Assembly (NCBI GenBank): GCA_928212115.1
Contig: CAKMRJ010005523.1
Span: 140,471,569-140,535,568, forward strand
Source of the DNA: Lactuca virosa
Lineage: Eukaryota; Streptophyta; Magnoliopsida; Asterales; Asteraceae
Length of the DNA: 64,000 nucleotides
Direction: 5' to 3'
A program made the position numbers and the translations under genes. The notes below the pieces were generated by a model. The model saw only the letters and a list, made by a program, of their open reading frames with translations. It made no database searches and had not been told where the DNA came from. Positions 42,252 through 53,690 of this stretch are shown in pieces (the stretch's first letter is position 1; every line of letters starts with the position of its first letter).

Positions 42252-45220
42252 GCAGATTTAGGAACCCAAAGTCTCTTGGGCCCTGGTGAGTCTTTTACAG
42301 AAAAAGGAATAGCAACAGAAAGATCAACCAAATAAGTTCTTTTTATTAGAGTGGTTTCGTCTTTTCTTTTGATGGTATACACCTTGATTTTGATTTTATC
42401 TTGTTTAAACTGTGGTGTATCAGATGGTTTGTTGTGAGATGGTTTTGGAATATTCTTTTGAGTCCTAGGGTTAGCTAACTTTTTCTTATTATTGATGTCA
42501 GAATTCGAATCAAGCTTTCCCTTTCCTTTGATGTCCTTCACTGAATACGGATTTTGTTGGCAGCTAGAAGGACCGAAGCTAGACTTTCGGTTGTTAGCCT
42601 TGACGTTGTGACTGAAACTGGATGTTCGGTTCTGAGCTCTGGTGTTGGAACCGAAACTAGATGTTCGGTTCTGAGTTTTGGAATAATAGGAGCTTCGAAT
42701 AAAACTTTCCTTTCTGTTTGGCTTGTCATTTTCTTTGACATTTGACTCTTTATTGGAAGGAACGTGGTTAGGGTTTTGAGACTGCCAAAACCGTTTTCGC
42801 TCATTCAGATTCTTCATGTATCTCTGATTTCTCTGGCGTTTCTGTTCAGCCAGCTGCTTTTGAGATTTATGAATATTGAAGCTTGATTTTGGCTTCTCCT
42901 TTTGAGCTTCGGTTGTCTTGGAAGATACATTGGATGCCTTCTTTGGCTCTTCTGCTATCGCTTTTGTTCCACTCGTGCTTGGTTTATCAAAACTTGAGGG
43001 TTTGTTGATGAGTTTAGCAACGTAACAACCTCTTACCCTCCACGAGGTTCCCTCCAATAAGCCGACAGTTTCGTCTGCATTATCGATAGGGGTGGACCAG
43101 AAGTAATCGTCGCACCCTTCAACATTGTCTGTGTCTACCAAGATTTTTAATTCTGCTGTTTGTTTTTCAGTGACCCCTTTTACAGCATATACTTGATTTG
43201 GCACTGTTTGAACTTTCTGATAGACCATTGCTTTCTCTTTGAGTTTGTTCGACTTGTCCTTTGACAGGCGAGCATATTCAACCGAGTTCTCAGATATGAG
43301 TGGTTTTTCATTCTCGGTTTCGCTCTTCAAAAATTCAGAGCAATCAACTACATCTTCCACCGAGATTTTGCTCATCTCACTTTCCTCATCAAATTCAGAC
43401 GTGTTTTCTATATTCATTTTATGTTCTGAAATTAATTTGGCATTAGACGAGTCAAATGTTTGAATGGTCTCGGACTTAATTTTCAACCTATCATTTTCAT
43501 CTAAAAGATTTTTGAGCATACATTTATGTTCCTTAGAGTCAATAAAGGTCTCTATCTTGTCTAGTCCGATTTTATAAGTGATGGAAGTCTCTTCTGAGGA
43601 CATTATGGATTCACACTCATCAATGACCTCATCTTCCTTAAATTCAAGGAAGGGTAAGATCATTTTATGAATCTTTTTCCCTATTTCACAATTTAAGTGC
43701 AACTGAGTAATATTCGTATATAAGCGTTTAGCAATCAAGCAAAAAACATTTCGTTGTTTCAAAAACTTTAAATTGTCTCGTTGAAAATAAATAATCTCAT
43801 CCCTGGCCCTAGTTAACTCCGTCTCCTTCAGCTCAATCCACATCCTTCTCTCCTCACTCTTTGAAGACACCCTGCTGAGTTGGTCAGTTAGGTTAGAGTT
43901 CGCTAAGCGAGTTTGCATGAGACTACCACTTAAGTTAGAAAATTTAAATTTGAGTTCATTTAATTCTTCTTTATAATTTGTTACTGGAACTTTAAGTGAT
44001 TCAAGGATGGATTGTACCTTTTTGATCAACCGATCACAGTCGTTGATCCTCTCATTCACGGGCTTGGCTGCAAAACACTTGTCCTCAGTCAGGTTCGGCT
44101 CCTTATGCTCACCTTCGGTTGGTCTTCCAGCAGTAACCATCAAACATTTCCCAGCCGAACTAGTAGCCTCCTCTCTCGCCACATAAGCTCTTCCATGTGT
44201 GGGTTTTCTCACTTCTTCATCCTCAGAATCGGTTGACCAGACTTCAACGCCACCGAACTCATCTTCATCCACATTTTCCTGTACAATCAAGGCATTCATT
44301 GAACTATTAGTTGCCTTCTTTTTCTTTATATCTTCCAACTTTCGCATGTAATAAGCCTCATCATCTTCACCGTCCCTTTTCTCAGCCATCTTCCTCAACA
44401 TGCAATCTTTGGCAAAATGGTTCTTGCCATGACAATAGTTGCAGTCGAATCCAGAGTCTCCTACAAGCTTGCTTTCTTTCTTGTCGTCATCCTTTTGAGA
44501 GGTGTTCTTCGTTTCTTCTTTCACCTTCTCAGATCTGTAACTTCCTTGCCAGTTTCGGTTCTTATTGACAGGGAACTTCTTTCGTACAAACTTCTTTGGG
44601 TTGGTAACCATCATTGCATATTCTTCACCAGTAAGGTCACACTCAGACATATCCGAATCCTCCTCTTCTTCTGCTACACTTTTGCCTTTTGAGACAAGGG
44701 CCAGCGATCCCACACCCGAAACTACCTTTGCCTCCTTGGTTAGCACGCTTTCATGGGATTTAAGAATACCCATCAGTTTCGCTAGCGAGTATGATTTAAA
44801 CTGTTCATGAGCTTTCACCGTTGAAACCAATGCCATCCATTCTGGTCTTAAACTATTCATGAAGGTCACCTTTTGCTCAATCAATTTTCTTTCAATGCCA
44901 TGCTTGATCATCTTATTGAGGAGATGATTGAAGCGATCGAAGGTCTGTATCAATTTCTCTTTGGGTTTCTGTTCGAAAGCTCTAAATTCTGAGAGCAACA
45001 AGGTTTGGATCGAGTGTTCTAGATCCTCATCGGTTGAGTACAATTCTTTTAACCTATCCCAGATTTCTTTAGCCGTCGTGTATGAACCGACTAAACGAAA
45101 AGTGTCAGATTGCAATGCGAATCTGATCATTCTCATGGCTTTCACGTTACATAGCAGCTTGTCCTTTTCATCCTGTGGCATCTTCTCTACGTCCGCCAAA
45201 AGCATATTGCAACCTATCAC
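42248..45220 (-). CDS. Copia B gag with long C-terminal extension (990 aa)
   Basis: An open frame of 990 codons. Residues 1-180 are a UBN2-type gag (KEIWDRLKELY, MNSLRPEWMALV). A CCHC knuckle CNYCHGKNHFAKDC lies at about 261-274. Acidic and coiled-coil-like segments follow (about 300-620), then a Ser/Asn/Lys-rich tail containing three near-repeats of the form NRTSSFG / NRTSSFS / NRKSSFG (about 880-920). No protease motif occurs before the stop. The protease frame begins four bases upstream of this stop in another frame. It probably encodes the particle protein; the role of the extension is unknown. Confidence 0.85.
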   Translation of the reverse strand: MIGCNMLLADVEKMPQDEKDKLLCNVKAMRMIRFALQSDTFRLVGSYTTAKEIWDRLKELYSTDEDLEHSIQTLLLSEFRAFEQKPKEKLIQTFDRFNHLLNKMIKHGIERKLIEQKVTFMNSLRPEWMALVSTVKAHEQFKSYSLAKLMGILKSHESVLTKEAKVVSGVGSLALVSKGKSVAEEEEDSDMSECDLTGEEYAMMVTNPKKFVRKKFPVNKNRNWQGSYRSEKVKEETKNTSQKDDDKKESKLVGDSGFDCNYCHGKNHFAKDCMLRKMAEKRDGEDDEAYYMRKLEDIKKKKATNSSMNALIVQENVDEDEFGGVEVWSTDSEDEEVRKPTHGRAYVAREEATSSAGKCLMVTAGRPTEGEHKEPNLTEDKCFAAKPVNERINDCDRLIKKVQSILESLKVPVTNYKEELNELKFKFSNLSGSLMQTRLANSNLTDQLSRVSSKSEERRMWIELKETELTRARDEIIYFQRDNLKFLKQRNVFCLIAKRLYTNITQLHLNCEIGKKIHKMILPFLEFKEDEVIDECESIMSSEETSITYKIGLDKIETFIDSKEHKCMLKNLLDENDRLKIKSETIQTFDSSNAKLISEHKMNIENTSEFDEESEMSKISVEDVVDCSEFLKSETENEKPLISENSVEYARLSKDKSNKLKEKAMVYQKVQTVPNQVYAVKGVTEKQTAELKILVDTDNVEGCDDYFWSTPIDNADETVGLLEGTSWRVRGCYVAKLINKPSSFDKPSTSGTKAIAEEPKKASNVSSKTTEAQKEKPKSSFNIHKSQKQLAEQKRQRNQRYMKNLNERKRFWQSQNPNHVPSNKESNVKENDKPNRKESFIRSSYYSKTQNRTSSFGSNTRAQNRTSSFSHNVKANNRKSSFGPSSCQQNPYSVKDIKGKGKLDSNSDINNKKKLANPRTQKNIPKPSHNKPSDTPQFKQDKIKIKVYTIKRKDETTLIKRTYLVDLSVAIPFSVKDSPGPKRLWVPKSA

Positions 45221-45333
45221 AACACAAGAGTTACCGTCGACAGGAAGGAAACGACTTCTTTACATTCGATAAAAGCGAAAACCCTAAAGAATTCTTCAAA
45301 CAAAAGGAATGTGTATTGATCACACAGTCTCCC

Positions 45334-45345
45334 GCTCTGATACCA
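45334..45345 (-). promoter_or_regulatory. Copia B primer binding site
   Basis: Minus strand TGGTATCAGAGC, two bases after the LTR. Confidence 0.9.
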
Positions 45346-45347
45346 AT

Positions 45348-45658
45348 TGTTAGAACAAAGTTCTAGTAGGATCGATTGATTCTAAGCAGAAAAGCAATAA
45401 ATAACGTAATAAAGAACACATGAATGGTTTAACTGATGTCGAATGATTAATCTTTAACACCTCAGAAGAGCTCGATTAAGAACTTCGACTGTAGAGGTGT
45501 TTAGGGTTACAAAGCAATAATGATAATAATCACGACCGTATCTAAGGCATACATGCATGCACTATATATAGCTTAATCCTAATCAATAATCACGGATGGA
45601 CAGGCCCAATCCGGATATACAAAAACAAAGCCCATGACGCAACACAAAATACCCAACA
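45348..45658 (-). repeat. Copia B 5' LTR (311 bp)
   Basis: On the plus strand it reads TGTTAGAACAAAG...ATACCCAACA, with a TATA-like TATATATAGC near 45561. Its partner LTR is deleted. Confidence 0.85.
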
Positions 45659-45689
45659 TAGGATGTTGTAGTATATTAAAACCCATCAG

Positions 45690-45700
45690 TGGTATCAGAG
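45690..45700 (+). promoter_or_regulatory. Copia G primer binding site
   Basis: TGGTATCAGAG, one base after the LTR end CCCATCA. Confidence 0.85.
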
Positions 45701-46089
45701 ACATGAGTTGTTTTCAATTATACTTGATGCTTTTGCAAGAAAAATTGTTTTTTGGAATCTGCCAGTTTACCACGAGATGGTAGAATTTATCACAAGGTGG
45801 TGACTGTTCAGTGAAAAAAAATAGTTTTTGGCTTTTTTTGGATTAGAATCATTACCACAAAGTGTTTTTGTTCATAAAATTTGATTTTGATGTTATGGTA
45901 ATGTTTATTCTCATCCAAATAAAGGATAATTGTCAAAGTTTCAAGACTTGTTTTAGTTTATGTGATTAGCTAAGTTCTTGAAAATTGTTGATATGAATTA
46001 TCTTCACTTATGAGTTTGATCTTGTTCATAGAAAAATTACTTGATTATTGTGTTAATTGGTAATTTGATGTTAATGGTTTTTATGAACT

Positions 46090-46240
46090 CCATAACTTGT
46101 CCTCAAGTTATGGAAAATGAAGAGTTTTTTCTTTTAAAGTGTCATTAAAAGTCATAGGTTATGAAAATGGAAGAGTCTCTAATTTTAATGTCATCATAAA
46201 ATGTTTTTTATGTCTTCCATAACTTGTCCTCAAGTTATGG
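46090..46240 (+). repeat. Two perfect 24-nt hairpins in copia G leader
   Basis: CCATAACTTG-TCCT-CAAGTTATGG occurs at 46090-46113 and again at 46217-46240. A decayed third copy (CAAAACTTGCCCTCAAGTTTTTG) is near 46312. Each has a 10-bp perfect stem and a TCCT loop. Confidence 0.85.
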
Positions 46241-46749
46241 AACTTGAAAAGTTTTTCATAAAAAACCATATTAAACTCATAAGTTATGGAAATCAAGAGT
46301 TTTTGAATTGTTCAAAACTTGCCCTCAAGTTTTTGAATTTGTAAAGTTTCCCCATGAATCCTTTAATTCCAAATTAAACCCTTAGAATTTTAAAAGTTAA
46401 AATTCAACCCTTATACTATTATAATATTATAGGTTTAATATTTATATATATGTATAAGAACAAAGTCAGTCTTACCGTTAGTAGGCCTCATTCAGGAAGC
46501 CGGTCTGTAAGGGGGGTATAAGGTTACTGCCTATAAAATGGCAGTTTAATGGGTGTCCACTCTCACCCACCGCTTCCTTGACTGGTGGAGGGTCGTTAGC
46601 CGAACGGGTTTGACAGGACGTTAATTCTCCCTTCATTAAAAGTATAATGATAAATACTAAGTAACTAAACACTTATAAATTCTCAATCTTAGTTACTTAG
46701 GAAAATGTGAATTTGGTGCTAACCCATGAAATTACACTTTGTACCTTGC

Positions 46750-46900
46750 TTAAGTCGTTAGTGGAGCGTGTGTGGTTAATCGGCACACTAACTTGGATTT
46801 AACAAGGTTGGAAAAGGGTGGCTTAAGGTTTATCATAGATCGGTGGAGCGCGTGTGGTTAACCGACACATCGATTAGGTGATAAATATTAAGGGTACCAA
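46750..46900 (+). repeat. Conserved leader hairpins, copia family
   Basis: GTGGAGCGTGTGTGGTTAAT and GTGGAGCGCGTGTGGTTAAC start two tandem units, each followed by CGGCACA or CGACACA so that the arms pair around TTAA. They match the two units in the young copia leader (35070-35205). A third copy lies far downstream at about 49590. Confidence 0.65.
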
Positions 46901-47554
46901 GTATATTTGCATGGTTATTCACACCTTGTTTGTGATCCTCGACATCCCAGTCACAAACTTGAGAGGGCACAATCGAGATTTAAACATGCCATTGAAAAGT
47001 TCAATGAATCTCAAAAGATCTGGGAGTTTCGAACCAATTAAAACCTAATTCCTATTTCGTTTTTCATGGTGGAAATTGGTGAATCGTCATTCGCCTACCT
47101 TCAAATATTTTATAGTTTGGATTACGACATCCCTCTTCCAAGTTATAAAATTTTGTGTTGGGTCCTAGCCTTAATATTTCATATTGGGTGTTATATTAAG
47201 GACTTAAATAAACTAAACTTGAATTTCTCCCGCATAGATGTCTAGTTAAGACAACTATGATCTTCCCAAATCTCTTGGAACAAGCTTTCCTAATGAAGAT
47301 GATGTCCCGTGGTTGGATCATGGAAACCATACTTCAATTCCTCCACCTTCTCCAATTATTCTCCCTAACCCACAAGTTCAAGGTCACTGAAGCTCTATTG
47401 GCAAGCAAAGTCTGTGTGTGCTCACATCTTGGAGATGAAGTTATATATAGACAGGCCGGGAGAGTTGGGTGTCAAAGTCTTGAGGAAGTTGGTTGTTGAC
47501 TAGGATCTTCAATCACTTCCTAAGTCGCATAGTGAGTTCCTTTAGGACTACTAT

Positions 47555-47980
47555 ATGACATACCATGACATGACCCTTAATGATCTTGCCTATTTGCTTG
47601 ATGTTGCTGAATCAACAATGATTTGGAGCACTGGTAAAGCAAATTTGATTGGAAGATTGACTTCCCAAACTTCCATGGACATTGACAATGGTAACATTGG
47701 AAATCCAGAAAAGCTTTCTCTTCCCAATGGAAAGGGATCGGCCATAGTCAACTCGGTTGACCAAATGGTAAAGAGAAATGATAAGTCTGAGATAGTCCCG
47801 TGTACCATTCCTAAAGAGTCCATATGTTTTTATTGCCAAAGGAAGGGGCATTGGTTGCGAAGCTGCCCTATTTACCTGAAAGATCATAAGGATGGTAAAG
47901 TCAAAAAATTTGACTCTACTTTGGGGAAAGTCCACTATCTAACTCTATTAAGTTCCTATTTTGTGATTCTTATTACATGA
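47555..47980 (+). pseudogene. Copia G gag fragment
   Basis: A 141-codon frame with the CCHC knuckle CFYCQRKGHWLRSC (about 47825-47866), followed by PIYLKDHKDGK, which parallels PKYLQDIKDGK of the young copia. The capsid part is largely missing or rearranged. Confidence 0.75.
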
Positions 47981-50084
47981 TGAACGACCTAGGTCGCATT
48001 TTGATGTTTTAAGAATCAAAGAAAAGAAAGGAAGCTTGAAGGAAGAATATGTTGATTCTGATCGCGAAGATGGATTTTGATTGCATGGTTCGGTGATTAG
48101 AATTTTGAGCTGTTGCTTAAGAGTTGTGATAGGTTGCCTAGGAATAAATAACAACATTGTTTTCATATGCATTTGCATTGTAAGGATTATTTTTTTCCAC
48201 ATGTTTTAAAATAAAAGAAAAGGTTTTATTTTTATTTATTTTAAATATTCGTACAATGGCATTTGTGAAAAAAATTGTTGTTTATATGATTCCATTGATA
48301 GCAATATTGGAAAATGGATTTTATTATTTCGTTTGAGGTAGTGCATATTTACCAAATAAGGAAAAATTCTCATCACCCAAGTTTCAGTTGGATAGAAACT
48401 TGGAATCATGCAACTTGTATTGTATGATGAATGAAAATTTTCATCTTTGGGAAATTAAGACTAATTCATTGATCACATGTATATGTGAGTCGAGTGAAGG
48501 ATTAGGGGATCGGGTACACTTGTGTGTGCCTGGTTAGGTCCACCACAGAGAACGATAAGACTATTCGACATGATTTACTGAAGTTTAGTAAATATGGCTG
48601 TGCTTACAAGTTTAAGTGTAACTCTGAAACATTGGAAAAGTTTCAATGTAAAGCATAACGAATAAGAAGAATCAAATTAGACAGAAAGATAAAAGTTTCT
48701 CCAATCTGAAAAGATGGGAGAGTACTTGAGTATCTTGTTTTATGATTATCTTAGTGGTTATGAAACCATATCACAATTGATTCTCTAAAGGACATCTTAG
48801 TGCATTTGTTTGACTAAGAAGAGGAATCGTGAATTGTTGAATTGGTTAAATCAAAAAGATAAGCCATACTTCGTTCCAAAACAATTCTTAGAGTCATACT
48901 CCAAGATTGTGACTTGAGTGACATAATCTTAAGAAGGTTTAAAACACTTGTCTAATGTAGAGTAAGATGTTTTCTACTCTTGTACATTTGAAATTGCTGA
49001 GTTGTGATGTTTTGGATAAAACAAAGACCAACTAAGACCAATTGTGTGAAGTGTTTATCTTGACAAGTATCCGCACTAACTCTTGAATATTTGTTTTGTC
49101 AAGGAATAGTTCTTGACAAGAGAATCTTATATGTCAACAGGTCAGTGGGAGTCTTAAAATATCTTGAAAAAGTTTCAAGAAATAATCAAGAATAAAACCT
49201 GTTGTTTATCACTAGCACACGACTTGAGTTTTGTAGCCTGTCGTGTTGACATATTCTTGTTTCTGTGCCCATTCCAGTTAAAGTTGACTATGCATGTGAG
49301 TTCTATGAGTTCTCAGTTGTTTGCATAACTACCTGGAAGCAATGGTAGGCCCTTGTGCTGCCAAGTGGAAAGAAGTTAAGATTAAAACAAGTTCAATCCA
49401 TATGAGTTCGGATTTGTCACTAGCCTCCTCTTGCGGTTATGACAAGTTCACATGGATAGGAACACATACACCATAGAAATCTAAGTGTCATAAGGTTTCT
49501 CTTCGATTCATGAAAATGATGGTGAGGAAACGCTTTCACAAAGTAAATTTTAAGTAGATAGCAATTGTGATGATTGCATTCTCTAAGTCGTTAGTGGAGC
49601 GTGTGTGGTTAAACGGCACACTAACATGGACTTGTGAGAAATGACAAAGGTCTAAACAATTGAGACTATGATTACGACATCCCTTTTCATAGTTCTAAAA
49701 ATTGTTTAGACACACATGTGAGCTATCTAAGAAAAGGTCTATGATTTTGATAAAGTCTTATCAAAACATCTCGTATCCGAAATCTGAACTTTGGTAATAA
49801 AGTCAATAAAGTATTGATTTCTAGAAGTCCAACTGATTTCTGGATACATGTCAAAGCTAGTGGGAGCATAAGTGTTATGCTAATAATTATCATGTTAGTG
49901 GGAGCATGATTATTATGTTAGGTGTTGCGAGTTAGCAATGTTAATTATAGAAAACAAAAGTTTCAATTTGCAAAATGTGCTTTGCAGGGTTTGAAAAGTT
50001 GTTTTGCTATAACTAAGGGAGAGGAAATTATACTTCATTTCAATTCTAAAAGCTTAGATTGAGATTTTAATCATCTTTAGTCAA

Positions 50085-50139
<55 letters not shown>

Positions 50140-51906
50140 TTTTATGTTGGAATGGTTCAACATAAGGAAATTCTATATATATTGCGTTCTCAAAATTCGA
50201 TTATGATTACGACATCCCTCTTCATAGTCGTATTTTGAAAACATGGCAAATAAAAAAGTTATTGTAGCAAAATACTGATCTAGGATTATGTCTTTATGTG
50301 AGACATCATGAATTGTGTCCCATATGCTTCGGATATAGGATCAATTACATGTGCTAGAATATTTACCCTTTCTAAATTTTCTAAATGCCTAGGGAATTAA
50401 GAGGGGAAAAGGTCTAGAATTGGATATGACTAAAATGATTAAGCAATTGTCGAGGACAATCTGAGGTTTACCAAAGATTGGTTGCTCATGGACAATTGGA
50501 AGTATAATGTTAATTTTGGAAGGACCATATTGACATATTTTGAAAGGAGGCAACTCTTGTTCAGAAGTGATAGTCAAAATGGAATATGGAAATATTTCCA
50601 TAAGTGGACGTTATTCATTAAATTTGTGTAAGATTGGAAAACTTAATGCATAAAGGATGTTCAAAGGAATGTACTTTGAATGTGAGACTTCGTTTCCATG
50701 GAATTGCTCTCCATTGGAATACTTTGTAAATGTATGTTGCCAAGTCTTTATGACTTTTGTTCATAGTCATTACAAGAGGATCAATGCATATAAGTTTAGA
50801 ATCTAACAAACTTCAGTAAATGGCAAAGAATTTTGTATTCTTACATTTGCGGTAAGGATTTTGGATTGTGAAATGAGCATCATTGGAATCATTTTCAATT
50901 GGTCTATTTCACAAAGTAAGGATCATAGACAGACATAGTGTGCATACTTGGAGTATGGCATAACTATCATTTGGACAAACATAGTGTGCATGCTTGGAGC
51001 ATGGCATGACTATTATTTTGATTAAAGTATAAAGTTTATTATTCAAAACATTATACAATGAATAATGAGTAATCAATATGATGTTTAAATAAAATGTGTT
51101 TTATTTACTCTCAAAGGTGCTTGGGGCCATATAGGATTAGTATTATTCTCGTGTTTCACTTTGCATGTTTTGACTTCCCGAATAACTAGGTTATTCAAAT
51201 TATCCACAGTTAGTCATATGTTGGAATTAGATATGAATCAAGACTGTCATGAAGTTGGCTTGTAGATGTCTAAGGTGTTGGACATAGCAAGAGTTGCTAC
51301 AACATTCATGAGTGCTCCTGGAATGAGATTCGAGTATTGGATTAAACCCACGCTCATTTGACTCACTTCATGGATTTTATCGCGAGTGATCATGAAACGA
51401 TAATATCTTATATTCTTCAAACTAAGATATATGAGTTGCAGTCTACAAGTCGGTTACACATTGATTATGTGAAAACACACCAGTAACTTGGTGTTATAAA
51501 ACGCATTTTTGTGTGTGATATGATAAAAATATAGAGAAAGCATATGAGTCGAAGTTTATCCATTCCTTTTACCCCTGGAGGGATAAAAGCGATATCTGTG
51601 GGCCTCTCGATGATTTGGTGATGACAAACGTAAGTGCTCATCCGGGCCTGGACTGATTTGATTTGTTCAATTAGTCAGTCGTCATAAATCGGAAATCGGG
51701 AAACAACAGATGGACAGAGAGAATGATTATAATCGATGTCTCAGTACATATGATATCCAGAATGGAGGAATATATTATCCCTTATCTAATAGACGCGTCA
51801 TTGATTTGTTCAGAGTTCGACAACGGCTTTTAAGAGCTATGATTGCTAGTAAGGTTGCAGAGTCATACTTGCAATAATAGTTATTAGACTTATCCAAGTG
51901 GGAGAC
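47981..51906 (+). other. Copia G non-coding interior
   Basis: 3.9 kb without coding capacity. It contains repeats of GATTACGACATCCCT (also in the leader near 47120, again near 49670 and 50200), GTGGGAGCAT motifs near 49860-49910, a leader-like segment near 49585-49640, an (AT)n tract, and near 51480-51620 the same 3' region as the young copia (ATAAAACGCAT, AAAGCGATATC). Confidence 0.6.
50097..50136. repeat. (AT)n microsatellite
   Basis: 20 AT units. Confidence 0.95.
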
Positions 51907-52680
51907 TGTTACATTAGTGTCTAAGTCCTTAACTATAATTGGTATGTACTTGGCCCGATTTGGCATGGTCCATTTGGGTTGCATGGCATCGAAACAATTT
52001 GGATAGACTTTTGTGAGAAGAGGATATTTATGATTTATTAATATATTATAAGTTCTAATATATTAATATTAAATCGTATTATTTAATTAGTATTGATCAA
52101 GAATTAATTTGGAATTAATTTTGTGATCAAAAGAGACTAATTAAATATATGGGGATTGATTGTGTAAATCATTCATTCTTATATATGTGGGCTTATGATC
52201 CATAGTTCGTCATGTTGGGCTAAACCCATGGGGTAACCCATGGATACTCCATGGAGGTTTTAACCCATGGAGCATGAAGAATATGGAGAGTCATGAGTTA
52301 CATGGTGTAACCCTAATAGCCACAATTTATAAAGACCCCATATCTCAAGAAATCGGCCCTAAGGTTTTCACATGAGAGGGCTAGCCGATTTTGAGCATAA
52401 GGACTTTTCTCTCAAGTTATTCCAAGTTGTTGTTGGTGTTGTGTGAACCATTTGAGGTGTCACACTTGGGGAACTAGGCTCTTAAGTTCCTTGGAATCAA
52501 GCTACAACAAAAAGGAATGTTGTCCTAACTAGTATCTTGTATTGTTTAAGTCAGTTGTATGATAGTTATAGGTTTAATACCTTGGAAACCATTTGCATGT
52601 ATAATTAGTGAAAACATAGATCTAAGGTATTTAGGGTTGTATGTTCACCATAGGATGTTGTAGTATACTAAAACCCATCA
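51907..52680 (+). repeat. Copia G 3' LTR (774 bp)
   Basis: It starts TGTTACATTAGTGTCTAAG after the polypurine tract GTGGGAGAC and ends AAACCCATCA. It is homologous to the young copia LTR in reverse orientation. Confidence 0.9.
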
Positions 52681-53690
52681 GAAACATGGAAGGTATCATG
52701 GATCTGACTCAGCTCCTCCGGTAGCTCCAACCGGTAGGCCACCTTGCCCATACAGGCCAAAACTCGAAAAGGGCCAATGAACCTGGGTCCCATCTTGCCC
52801 CCGCTTCCTGAAGCAGATAACATCCTTCCAAGGTGATACGTTCAAAAGCACAAGATCCCCCACCTGAAACTCCAGCTCAGAGCATCGCCGATCTGCATAA
52901 CTCTTCTGGCGGCTTTGTATGGTCAGCAATCACTCTCGAACCTGTTGTATAAGCTCATTCATCTTAAATACTACCCCCATGCTCCCCATGACCCTTTGCC
53001 CCACCTCGCCCCAACAAATAGGAAGCCGACATCTCCGACCATAAAGGAGCTCGAATGGGGGCATACCGATAATGGCATGATGGTTGTTGTTATATGAGAA
53101 CTCAACCAATGGAAGATATGAGTCCCAACTCCCACCAAAATCAATAACACAAGCACACAACATATCCTCGAGCTTCTGAATCGTTCGCTCACTTTGCCCA
53201 TCCATCTGTGGATGGTATGCGGTACTGAAGTGTAGCCGGGTACCCAACTCCTCATGAAATCTCTTCCAAAACCTGGAAGTAAAGTGCACATCCCGGTCAG
53301 ACACTATAGACGTCGGCACCCCATGCCGAGCTACCACCTCTTGAACGTAAATCTCGACCAACTTTTCCGTAGAAGAGTTCTCACTAATGGCTAAGAACTG
53401 AGCAATCTTCGTCAAACAGTCCAGTATCACCCAGATAGTGTCAACACCCCTCGCAGTCCTCAGTAGTTTCGTAATGAAATCCATAATAATCTACTCCCAC
53501 TTCCATAGGGGAACCTCCAGAGGCTACAACTTGCCATGAGGGCGTTGGTACTCAGCCTTGACCTTCCGGCAGGTCAAACATCGCTCCACAAACCATGCCA
53601 CCTCTTTCTTCATACATGGCCACCAATAATTATGCTTAAAGTCGAGATACATCTTGGTAGCCCCCCGGGTGGATGGAAAATCTCGACTTG
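52681..53690 (-). pseudogene. Gypsy C integrase, interrupted
   Basis: Minus-strand frames: a 184-codon frame from 53484 with MDFITKLLRTARGVDTIWVI (first Asp), HGVPTSIVSDRDVHFTSRFW (second Asp), YHPQMDGQSERTIQ (Glu) and LPLVEFSYNNNHHA; then GDLVLLNVSPWKDV in another frame (52929-52696). Zinc-finger remnants lie at 53500-53690. Copia G cuts it at 52680, so the GPF/chromodomain end is absent. Confidence 0.85.

Larger units (their letters stand above)
40964..45658 (-). mobile_element. Copia B, SIRE-like, 3' half deleted
   Basis: The right end is a 5' LTR (45348-45658) with PBS, then a very long gag ORF, protease and integrase. The left end is a deletion breakpoint. It sits inside the 5' LTR of copia G, of which only 30 bp survive to its right. 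The long gag with a large extension after the CCHC knuckle is typical of the SIRE/Maximus lineage, so that assignment is probable. Confidence 0.85.
45659..52680 (+). mobile_element. Copia G, degraded non-autonomous copia, plus strand
   Basis: The last 30 bp of a 5' LTR (45659-45688), PBS (45690-45700), leader, gag remnant, long non-coding interior, polypurine AGTGGGAGAC and a complete 3' LTR (51907-52680). LTR, leader hairpins, gag knuckle and 3' region all resemble the young copia, so it is a relative of that family. Apart from gag, no pol domain is readable. It is inserted in the integrase region of gypsy C. Confidence 0.8.

Noticed and set aside
42541..42804. Minus-strand ORF with SVPTPELRTEHPVSV repeats as a separate gene
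   Set aside because: It is an alternative frame of the repeat part of the copia B gag ORF.
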